IMG/VR virus record: IMGVR_UViG_3300029319_000232 | Location: 1 to 33,604 of that record | Reading direction: 5' to 3' (one strand) | DNA from: a virus | DNA length: 33,604 nucleotides | Part shown: piece after piece, positions 22,981 through 28,621 of the stretch | Layout of the letters: each line of letters begins with the position of its first letter | Numbering within the stretch: position 1 is the stretch's first letter | The notes under the pieces: generated by a model | Database searches by the model: none | Seen by the model: only the letters and a program-made list of their open reading frames with translations | Told to the model about the DNA's origin: nothing | Position numbers and translations under genes: made by a program

Positions 22981-24081
22981 CTAAACATAAATATCATTTA
23001 AATGTCCATCAGCGACTAACTGCTTGAAAGTATCTGATGATCGAACACCGCTACAAACTGCCATGCAATCCTGCATACAAACCTGCAATAGGTCTCTGTT
23101 ATCTAATCGCACACAATATTCCGCAATAGCAGGGAACGTGTCTAATGTGCAACGTGCAGATAAAGAGCCTAACAATACGAACAGTATGTCCGCTCTATCG
23201 CAGATCGGAGCATTAGCAGGGTCATCCAGAATAGCATCCAAGTTAGTTAACTCTGGAGCGGTCTGAACTACCTCTAGGAATGCCATGAAGCTGTTAGTCG
23301 TAGCTTCCCCTATTGTACCAGATAGCAAAGCCTGTAAGCAGGTTAGATCGCCCTCAAGACCCATATTCAATATATTGTCTGCTCTTTCCCATGCTCTAGG
23401 TGTAGAGGTTGAGTCCTGCGTTGGGTCAGAGTGACAGAAGACCGTAGAGTCTTCCTTGCCTTTGAACCGCATGAAAGCAGGAATATAGGGAGACCATCCT
23501 CTCTTAGTGGCAAGTTCACAAAATTCATCTAGGTCTGGTTCAACATAGATGAATGTAACCCTGTCCTTAATATGCGTAGGAATGCGGTTAGTACCTGCCT
23601 TATCTTTTAGGCGGTTACCTGCACACATAAAGAACCAACCGTCTGGAAGCTTGTATTCACCTACCATGCCATCATTCATAAGAGGAGCGATAGCGTTCTG
23701 AGTGGGAATAGGTGCTTGCGGAAATTCATCGCCAAAAACCCAACCTACTTCAATACCTGCGGTCTTCTTAGCAACTACATCTAGATACCAATGAGACTTT
23801 AAAACTTTTGTTTTATCGTTGGCTAAGTCTGGCATCTGGATACCATTAACCTCTGTAGGGTCTTTCTGTGCTAGAGCAATCTCAACCATACCCATATCTA
23901 GACCATTGTAAGGCTCTCTAACTGATTGCCTTGCACAATCTGTTTTACCAATTCCCTGCATCCCCATGAGCATAGGAACAATTGGTTTTGCTCCTGTACC
24001 TGCTTTCTGGTTTTCGTAGTTAGAAATTAGGCAATGTCTTAATATCTTGCCTGCTTGTTTTATGCTTACTGTTTGTGTCAT
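22981..24081 (-). CDS. MoxR-type AAA+ ATPase (366 aa)
   Basis: It is a chaperone-like ATPase. Walker A GMQGIGKT is at 40-47, Walker B VFGDEF at 115-120 with Asp118/Glu119, sensor-1 Asn in CAGN (156), and a conserved arginine in THIKDRVTF (about 173). The motifs suit MoxR/RavA-like enzymes, which work with VWA partners to activate or assemble other proteins. The partner is the next gene. AAGGA 8 bases before the ATG supports the start. A 64-base hairpin bearing the dispersed palindrome occupies the gap upstream. The host, being a bacterium, may have its own MoxR; this copy has all key residues and is probably active. Confidence 0.9.
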   Translation of the reverse strand: MTQTVSIKQAGKILRHCLISNYENQKAGTGAKPIVPMLMGMQGIGKTDCARQSVREPYNGLDMGMVEIALAQKDPTEVNGIQMPDLANDKTKVLKSHWYLDVVAKKTAGIEVGWVFGDEFPQAPIPTQNAIAPLMNDGMVGEYKLPDGWFFMCAGNRLKDKAGTNRIPTHIKDRVTFIYVEPDLDEFCELATKRGWSPYIPAFMRFKGKEDSTVFCHSDPTQDSTSTPRAWERADNILNMGLEGDLTCLQALLSGTIGEATTNSFMAFLEVVQTAPELTNLDAILDDPANAPICDRADILFVLLGSLSARCTLDTFPAIAEYCVRLDNRDLLQVCMQDCMAVCSGVRSSDTFKQLVADGHLNDIYV

Positions 24082-24121
24082 TTTTTATTCCTTTCATAAT
24101 GACTCCATAAACTCACCATTA

Positions 24122-24185
24122 AGTTTATGAGTAGGGAGTCTCGAAAAATACTATGGTACTTTTGAAGACTCCTAACTGATAAACT
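24122..24185 (-). promoter_or_regulatory. 64-base near-perfect intercistronic hairpin
   Basis: AGTTTAT (24122-24128) pairs with ATAAACT (24179-24185), GGAGTCT (24135-24141) with AGACTCC (24166-24172), and the tip is the dispersed palindrome with TATG loop at 24152-24155. All pairs are in one register, with only a few mismatches. It begins at the base after the stop of the 234-aa gene and ends 41 bases before the MoxR start. It suits RNase III-type cleavage, attenuation or a DNA cruciform; there is no U-tract for a normal terminator. Confidence 0.8.
24143..24164. repeat. Dispersed 22-bp palindrome upstream of the MoxR gene
   Basis: GAAAAATAC, TATG, GTACTTTTG. It forms the tip of the 64-base hairpin and is centred about 72 bp before the MoxR start codon. 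Confidence 0.8.
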
Positions 24186-24890
24186 TTAGAACGATATCTT
24201 CTTTTGACCTGCAACATCAGAGACAGGTGCTAGAGCATCAGCAATTGCGGTAACCTTATTGTTAAGCTTCTTAACTTCCGCTCCTGCTTTCTTAGCCTTA
24301 GACATTTTCTTTTTGGCTTGATCTTCAAAAGATTGTCTAGTCGCTATCGCTTCTTCTAGTCTGCTCTTTAGATCGAGGACAATATCCATATCCTTACCGC
24401 CCTTGTATTTAGTTCCGCACTTGGCAGGAACACCAACAACAGAGTCGATAACTTTCTGGACAAAGTCTCTGTTAGCTTCCTTGTTAGGGTTGCATATGTC
24501 CATCAACTTAGCTTCAGAGGTGATCTTGAATTGCTCCATAACCTTTACGATATGGTCAACGCTAGTATCATTCTGACCTGCAAAAGCATCATTCTTGATC
24601 ACTAAGAACTGATGTAACCAACTAAGCTTTTCAGACTTTTTCTTTTGTTGATTATCGTTTAAGCCTGCTTCCATAAGACCTTCTCTGATAGTCGCAAGAT
24701 CATCAGATTTTAATTCTGTCTTCCTGCTTATGATCGCAGAGGTTGAAAGCATAGTCGCATAGGTCTGGCAATTTGAAAGATTTATCTTTTCAGAGTTCTT
24801 TTTGTTGTTGCCTTTTAGTCTATTGATAGAGAGATCAAGAGACTTGATAGAGGATATAGCATCCTGTGTAAGATTAATTTTAGTGTCCAT
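24186..24890 (-). CDS. Helical hypothetical protein (234 aa) in the MoxR/VWA operon
   Basis: I recognise no family. The protein is soluble and nearly all helix. The first 50 residues have a heptad-like pattern, a basic stretch lies near 85-90, and the C-terminal 70 residues form a Lys/Ala-rich coiled coil (KKKMSKAKKAGAEVKKL) before a short flexible end. Three or four cysteines are isolated. AAAGGAAC supports the ATG at 24890. It precedes the MoxR gene in the same transcript, so it may be an adaptor or substrate for the ATPase/VWA pair or a DNA-binding coiled-coil protein. The leader before it holds competing RNA structures. Confidence 0.78.
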   Translation of the reverse strand: MDTKINLTQDAISSIKSLDLSINRLKGNNKKNSEKINLSNCQTYATMLSTSAIISRKTELKSDDLATIREGLMEAGLNDNQQKKKSEKLSWLHQFLVIKNDAFAGQNDTSVDHIVKVMEQFKITSEAKLMDICNPNKEANRDFVQKVIDSVVGVPAKCGTKYKGGKDMDIVLDLKSRLEEAIATRQSFEDQAKKKMSKAKKAGAEVKKLNNKVTAIADALAPVSDVAGQKKISF

Positions 24891-24913
24891 GATTAAGTTC
24901 CTTTCATAAATGT

Positions 24914-24968
24914 TAACACTATAAACAAAGCAGGTTCATCCTGCTTTGATCACAGTGTTACCTGTGAT
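24914..24968 (-). promoter_or_regulatory. Structured leader with pseudoknot-like pairing
   Basis: On the minus strand: hairpin 1 pairs ATCACAG with CTGTGAT (24949-24968). Hairpin 2 pairs AAAGCAGG with CCTGCTTT (24927-24947). TAACACT, in the loop and first stem bases of hairpin 1, can pair with AGTGTTA (24914-24920) beyond hairpin 2. The last pairing lies some 10 bases before the ribosome binding site. This is the layout of a translation-controlling leader; no known riboswitch class is recognised. Confidence 0.45.
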
Positions 24969-25033
24969 GCACTGATAAAGATTTACGACTCTGTAAGTAT
25001 TCCAACCTACTAAGCTACCACCATTATTTTAGA

Positions 25034-25177
25034 CTAGGTGTTTAGATCAGCTATGGTCTCCACGTTAAAGGTCTGGATATCGTCAGTACGTTTTGCATCT
25101 AGGCTACAAGGGTCACAGGTTTTAACCAGAATGCCCCTAAAGGGGCAGAGCAAATTCAACCCTTGTGCGTTCCGCAT
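25034..25177 (-). CDS. Small CxxC protein (47 aa), first gene of the MoxR/VWA operon
   Basis: This 48-codon frame begins with ATG at 25177, preceded by AAGGTGA at 6 bases. The product has Cys11 and a C-DPC pair at 21-24 (KTCDPCSLDAKR), compatible with a small zinc or redox site, then an acidic amphipathic C-terminal stretch. It is shorter than the usual ORF cutoff. The composition looks like a real protein, and the gene is the only one between the leftward promoter candidate and the 234-aa gene. I do not recognise the family. A chance frame is still possible. Confidence 0.5.
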   Translation of the reverse strand: MRNAQGLNLLCPFRGILVKTCDPCSLDAKRTDDIQTFNVETIADLNT

Positions 25178-25244
25178 TGAACGTCACCTTATGTCTAATC
25201 TGAATTAATCCATGTGAACTCCTTTCTAAAAAATTATAAGTAAA

Positions 25245-25272
25245 ATTATATATGTAAGTACTTTTTCAACAA
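25245..25272 (-). promoter_or_regulatory. Leftward promoter candidate with a palindrome half-site in the spacer
   Basis: On the minus strand a perfect TATAAT (25245-25250) stands 16 bp after TTGTTG (25267-25272). The spacer contains AAAAAGTAC (25258-25266), one arm of the dispersed palindrome, so a protein reading that arm would overlap the promoter. It would drive the MoxR/VWA operon. Downstream, a strong AAAGGAG precedes a start codon that is followed by only one sense codon before TAA (25205-25213). Confidence 0.5.
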
Positions 25273-25337
25273 TTACAATAGTAGTACAAAAAAAATATTC
25301 AATAAAAGTAAACTTAATTATCTGATATCAAAAGGTT

Positions 25338-25359
25338 AAAAAGTACTATGGTATTTTTC
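25338..25359. repeat. Dispersed 22-bp palindrome in the divergent region before terS
   Basis: AAAAAGTAC, TATG, GTATTTTTC. It sits in the 283-bp divergent region between the MoxR/VWA operon and the packaging operon. The rest of that region holds the two promoter candidates, an A-rich stretch and no supported gene. Confidence 0.8.
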
Positions 25360-25429
25360 CCAGATCGAAATCTCACCTATGCCAACGGGAACGCCTGTAA
25401 GGGCTTGTAAGTATGTCAGGTATATTGGG

Positions 25430-25459
25430 TTGAAAAATGTATCAATGCCCTGTTATAAC
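25430..25459 (+). promoter_or_regulatory. Rightward promoter candidate for the packaging operon
   Basis: TTGAAA (25430-25435) and TATAAC (25454-25459) are 18 bp apart, about 37 bp before the terS start. The match is fair. The dispersed palindrome lies 70 bp upstream of the -35 box, an activator-like rather than repressor-like position. Confidence 0.4.
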
Positions 25460-25495
25460 TAATTCTGAGAGGTCAATTTTTTTGGAGTTATTAAA

Positions 25496-25990
25496 ATGGC
25501 AGGAAAGAAACCGCCCAAGTTAACATTAGTGAAAGGTCAAGAAAAAGGGAAAGACCGCCCCTTAACTGCGAAGCAGGCTAGTTTCTGTGAAAGTGTAGTA
25601 GGCATTAACGAGGATGAACCCTTAACAATAGTAGATGCATATAGAAAACATTACAGTACTGACAATATGTCTTTGAATGCTCAGTATGTAGAGAGTAGTA
25701 GATTATTTAATCACCCTATGGTTTCCCTAAGAATCGAACAGCTAAGAACTGAGCAGGAGAAAAGAAACATTGCACGAAACCAGTCGAGAAAGGAGAGGGT
25801 AATATTTAATCTGGAGTCACTTGCCTATGATAAAACTAATACAGGACATACAAGAGTTAAGAGTCTGGAACTGTTAGGTCGAATGGCAGGAGTCGATCTG
25901 TTCAGAGATAACCATGTGATAGAAGATAATAGGAATGCACAGGATATTAAGGAAGAACTAGAGAAGAAGCTAAAATCTCTATTGTCATGA
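25496..25990 (+). CDS. terS: Terminase small subunit (164 aa)
   Basis: It recognises phage DNA for packaging and regulates the large subunit. After a basic N-terminus (KKPPKLTLVKGQEKGK), residues 23-60 (LTAKQASFCESVVG... IVDAYRKHYST) form the helix-turn-helix start typical of TerS. It is followed by NAQYVESSRLFNHPMVSLRIEQL, here cited in pieces, NAQYVESSRL and NHPMVSLRIEQL, and a C-terminal coiled coil for ring assembly. GGAG 9 bases before the ATG supports the start. The large-subunit gene is 750 bp downstream with three small genes between, an unusual separation. Confidence 0.8.
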   Translation: MAGKKPPKLTLVKGQEKGKDRPLTAKQASFCESVVGINEDEPLTIVDAYRKHYSTDNMSLNAQYVESSRLFNHPMVSLRIEQLRTEQEKRNIARNQSRKERVIFNLESLAYDKTNTGHTRVKSLELLGRMAGVDLFRDNHVIEDNRNAQDIKEELEKKLKSLLS

Positions 25991-26039
25991 CCCCACCTAC
26001 CCCCACCCCCCATGATAACAGCGTTGCGTTGGTCATGAC
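25984..26039. other. C-rich tract flanked by two identical palindromes; packaging-site candidate
   Basis: The palindrome GTCATGAC occurs at 25984-25991, containing the terS stop, and at 26032-26039. Between them a tract at 25991-26011 is all C except for a few A/T; its complement is a G-run array. In an AT-rich genome this is exceptional. The position just after terS suits a pac or cos site, and a G-quadruplex on the minus strand is possible. Confidence 0.4.
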
Positions 26040-26068
26040 TATATATAGTAATCCACACAAATAATTCT

Positions 26069-26221
26069 ATGGAATTTCTATCAAGGTTCAAAGTGGGTGA
26101 ATGGATGTGGTTTAGCGTTATATTCTCTTATGTTATGGAGAGGCTTATAGAAGGCGATATAGAGGGTCTAATGGTTTGGTGGTACTTTGTGTTATATCTG
26201 GGTTCTATGTCCTCTGAGTGA
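26069..26221 (+). CDS. Small membrane protein, possibly holin-like (50 aa)
   Basis: A 50-codon frame with two hydrophobic, Trp-rich segments: EWMWFSVIFSYVMERLI (about 11-27) and GLMVWWYFVLYLGSM (about 33-47), joined by a short acidic loop. This is the two-span layout of a class II holin. There is no ribosome binding site, which lowers confidence. It converges tail to tail, 3 bases apart, with the 76-aa gene that also has a membrane segment, so the two may act together in lysis. Confidence 0.45.
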   Translation: MEFLSRFKVGEWMWFSVIFSYVMERLIEGDIEGLMVWWYFVLYLGSMSSE

Positions 26222-26224
26222 GGC

Positions 26225-26455
26225 TTATTTCTTCGCTATCAGGCTATCTAGCTTTTGTTCCAGTCTCACTAAGTGTTCGACTACCCTGTCAATGTCATCT
26301 TTATGGTCATTCTTATGCACATATTGTTCTCTGGTTTTATTAAGAAGTATCTGAACTCTTTTGAGTTCATCATTTTGAGATTTGATATACCATGCTAGTG
26401 GTGCTACTACTAGTGTGAGAATGATATTCCAGATTGTTGAGAGTTCTAAGATCAT
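26225..26455 (-). CDS. Membrane-anchored coiled-coil protein, holin- or spanin-like (76 aa)
   Basis: The N-terminal segment at about 7-23 (TIWNIILTLVVAPLAWYI) is a membrane span. The rest, KSQNDELKRVQILLNKTREQ and on, is a charged coiled coil ending in VRLEQKLDSLIAKK. A similar protein with N-terminal span and coiled coil occurs in many phages near the terminase genes. Possible roles are holin, holin partner or inner-membrane spanin (Rz-like), the last fitting the N-terminal anchor. It is the only leftward gene in the packaging block and starts in the AT-rich region at 26456-26539. Confidence 0.7.
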   Translation of the reverse strand: MILELSTIWNIILTLVVAPLAWYIKSQNDELKRVQILLNKTREQYVHKNDHKDDIDRVVEHLVRLEQKLDSLIAKK

Positions 26456-26539
26456 CTTATAATGATTCTTTTTATTTTATTATAAATATATATTATTATA
26501 ATACTAATATTATTATAATAACAAATGTAAAGGGTTAAT
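26456..26539. promoter_or_regulatory. AT-rich divergent region with a 13-bp direct repeat
   Basis: TATTATTATAATA occurs twice, at 26491-26503 and 26508-26520, separated by CTAA. Each contains a TATAAT. It separates the leftward membrane gene from the rightward HNH-like/terL operon and resembles the region at 17144-17169. Divergent promoters are likely; iteron-like protein binding sites are an alternative. Confidence 0.5.
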
Positions 26540-26746
26540 TTGAGCGAGTACAGAAGATACCATGCTTCTAAAAAGATGAAGCAAGAGAGAGCCATGCGGA
26601 ACAAGAACCGCAGGACTGCCATCAAGAAAGGTGTAGTTAAGAAGGGTGACAAGAAACACATAGACCACAGGGATGGTAACCCCAGAAATAACAAATCAAA
26701 AAACCTGCGTGTTATCTCTGCCAAGAAAAACAGAAAAAAACAGTGA
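26540..26746 (+). CDS. Small Lys/Arg-rich HNH-type protein (68 aa)
   Basis: The C-terminal half reads HIDHRDGNPRNNKSKNLRVIS, cited in pieces as HIDHRDGN and PRNNKSKNLRVIS, the HNH_3-type core (H-x-D-G-N-x-x-NN-x-x-NLR). The N-terminal half is a basic helix that would bind DNA. It starts with TTG at 26540 after AAAGGG; the only ATGs are inside the basic helix. It ends in GTGA, overlapping the terL start. HNH proteins beside terminase genes assist DNA cutting at packaging in several phages; the same could hold here. Confidence 0.75.
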   Translation: MSEYRRYHASKKMKQERAMRNKNRRTAIKKGVVKKGDKKHIDHRDGNPRNNKSKNLRVISAKKNRKKQ

Positions 26747-28254
26747 ACCTCCAATCAAAAGATATCAAAAAGAAAATAGGTATGCTCCCATTGGAGCAAC
26801 AAAAAGAAGTATTAGCTCTCCTAGAACAATACGAGCAGGTTAAAAGCAAAGAAGAATCACAAAAAGAGTTTATTCCTTTTGTTCGGGCTATGTGGTCAGA
26901 GTTCATAGGAGGTGAGCATCATGAGATTATGGCAGAAGCTTTTGAAAAAGTGGCAAACGGTGAGCTAAAAAGACTGATAATCAATATGCCACCCCGTCAT
27001 ACCAAGTCAGAATTTGCATCGTATCTCTTTCCTGCGTGGTTTTTAGGACAATATCCAGAAAAGAAAGTCATCCAGACAGCCCACACAGCGGAGTTGGCAG
27101 TTGGTTTTGGCAGAAAGGTGCGTAACCTCATACAGTCAGAGGAGTATCAAAAGGTATTTAGCGGTATAGAACTGTCTACAGACAGTAAGGCTGCAGGTAG
27201 ATGGAACACAAACAAGGGCGGAGACTACTTTGCTATCGGTGTTGGTGGGGCAGTAACAGGAAAAGGTGCGGATGTTTTGATAATTGATGACCCACACTCC
27301 GAACAGGACGCACAGGCAGGGCAGTATAACCCAGAAGTATTCGATAAAGTGTACGAATGGTACACATCAGGACCTCGTCAGCGTCTACAACCAGGAGGTG
27401 CTATCATACTTGTGATGACCAGATGGGCAAAAAGAGACCTAACAGGTCAAATTTTAAAAAGTATGACCGAAAGAGAGGGTGCAGATGACTGGGAAGTCAT
27501 ACAATTACCTGCAATTATGCCCTCTGGTAGCCCTTTATGGGGCGAATACTGGCGATTAGAGGAATTAGAGAGCCTAAAAGCGGAATTACCTCTGTCAAAA
27601 TGGAATGCACAGTACCAACAAGACCCCACATCGGAAGAAGGAGCGTTAATTAAGCGTGAATGGTGGCAAGAATGGACAGAACATGAGCTACCACCCTGTG
27701 AATGCATCATACAATCGTGGGATACAGCGTTTTTAAAGACACAAAGGAGCGATTATAGTGCCTGCACCACATGGGGCGTGTTCTATCACGCCAGAGATGT
27801 GGATCAAAGCCGTCCTCACCTAATTCTTTTAGATGCATACAAGGAAAAACTAGAGTTTCCAGAGCTAAAACGTGCGGCATACGATAAATATTGGGAATGG
27901 GAGCCAGATCAGATGATTGTAGAAGCAAAAGCTTCTGGTGCGCCGCTTGTATTTGAGCTTAGAGCTATGGGAATACCTGTTACAGAGTTCACCCCCACTA
28001 GGGGTAACGATAAAATTGCTAGAGTAAACGCAGTTACGGACTTGTTTTCTAGTGGAAGTGTATGGTACTATTCGTCTAGATGGTCTGAAGAGGTAATTGA
28101 AGAATGTGCATCATTTCCCACAGGTGATCATGACGACTTAGTAGATAGTACAACCCAAGCTCTTTTAAGGTTTCGTCAAGGAGGATGGGTCAGAGCAGAA
28201 AGAGATGATTGGGATGACGAACCTAAATACAGAAGACCAGTGGAGTACTACTGA
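26743..28254 (+). CDS. terL: Terminase large subunit (503 aa)
   Basis: It is the packaging motor and nuclease. The start is GTG at 26743, overlapping the preceding TGA. Atypical Walker A MPPRHTKS is at 82-89 and Walker B VLIIDD at 177-182. The RNase H-like nuclease domain has Asp327 in QSWDTAF, Glu395 in IVEAKASG and the aspartates of GDHDDLVD (461-468). Length is normal for the family. The C-terminus is rich in Arg and acidic residues (DDWDDEPKYRR). Walker A lacks the classical GxxGxGKS form, as in many terminases of this group, and need not imply loss. Confidence 0.95.
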   Translation: MNLQSKDIKKKIGMLPLEQQKEVLALLEQYEQVKSKEESQKEFIPFVRAMWSEFIGGEHHEIMAEAFEKVANGELKRLIINMPPRHTKSEFASYLFPAWFLGQYPEKKVIQTAHTAELAVGFGRKVRNLIQSEEYQKVFSGIELSTDSKAAGRWNTNKGGDYFAIGVGGAVTGKGADVLIIDDPHSEQDAQAGQYNPEVFDKVYEWYTSGPRQRLQPGGAIILVMTRWAKRDLTGQILKSMTEREGADDWEVIQLPAIMPSGSPLWGEYWRLEELESLKAELPLSKWNAQYQQDPTSEEGALIKREWWQEWTEHELPPCECIIQSWDTAFLKTQRSDYSACTTWGVFYHARDVDQSRPHLILLDAYKEKLEFPELKRAAYDKYWEWEPDQMIVEAKASGAPLVFELRAMGIPVTEFTPTRGNDKIARVNAVTDLFSSGSVWYYSSRWSEEVIEECASFPTGDHDDLVDSTTQALLRFRQGGWVRAERDDWDDEPKYRRPVEYY

Positions 28255-28352
28255 TGACCATATCTAGAGCCAGTATGAAATCACAACTGGTTAGAGGTAA
28301 GAAGAAGTTCGTAAAGGCTAAAAAGAAAAAATATAAAAAGAAGAAAAAATAA
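28254..28352 (+). CDS. Lysine-rich micro-protein (32 aa)
   Basis: A 33-codon frame overlaps the terL stop as ATGA and the next start as TAATG, both typical of coupled genes. About half of its residues after position 15 are Lys (VRGKKKFVKAKKKKYKKKKK). It would bind nucleic acid or acidic protein surfaces non-specifically. Its size and double coupling suggest a real gene, but I know no family. The alternative is a translational bridge whose product is irrelevant. Confidence 0.55.
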   Translation: MTISRASMKSQLVRGKKKFVKAKKKKYKKKKK

Positions 28353-28594
28353 TGGCAGCCTTTAGCTCAGATGAACTTAAATACATGAAAGCCATAGCTG
28401 ACTATAGAGCAAAGAAGATAAGCTATTCAGACTTCCTCGACATAACTCTAAAGCTGAGAGACATAAGAAGACACATTAAAGATAGCCACACTATGACAGG
28501 CAGAAAGTTTTCCCCTAGGTATAAAAAAGGTGGTAGAATAAAAATGCGTGGCGGCGGTGCTGTCCAAAAACAATTGACATACAGGATTCGATAA
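28352..28594 (+). CDS. Small protein with Gly-Arg-rich tail (80 aa)
   Basis: Residues 1-48 are helical (DELKYMKAIADYRAKKISY). The tail is KKGGRIKMRGGGAVQKQLTYRI, split here as KKGGRIKMRGGG and AVQKQLTYRIR. The tail matches that of the following 291-aa protein (KMRGGGLATRGTSFTIK), so the two share a C-terminal module. The function is unknown. By position, between terminase and portal, it may be a minor virion or packaging-associated protein. Confidence 0.7.
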   Translation: MAAFSSDELKYMKAIADYRAKKISYSDFLDITLKLRDIRRHIKDSHTMTGRKFSPRYKKGGRIKMRGGGAVQKQLTYRIR

Positions 28595-28621
28595 ACATAA
28601 TAACCTTAGAGGAGTACAGCT

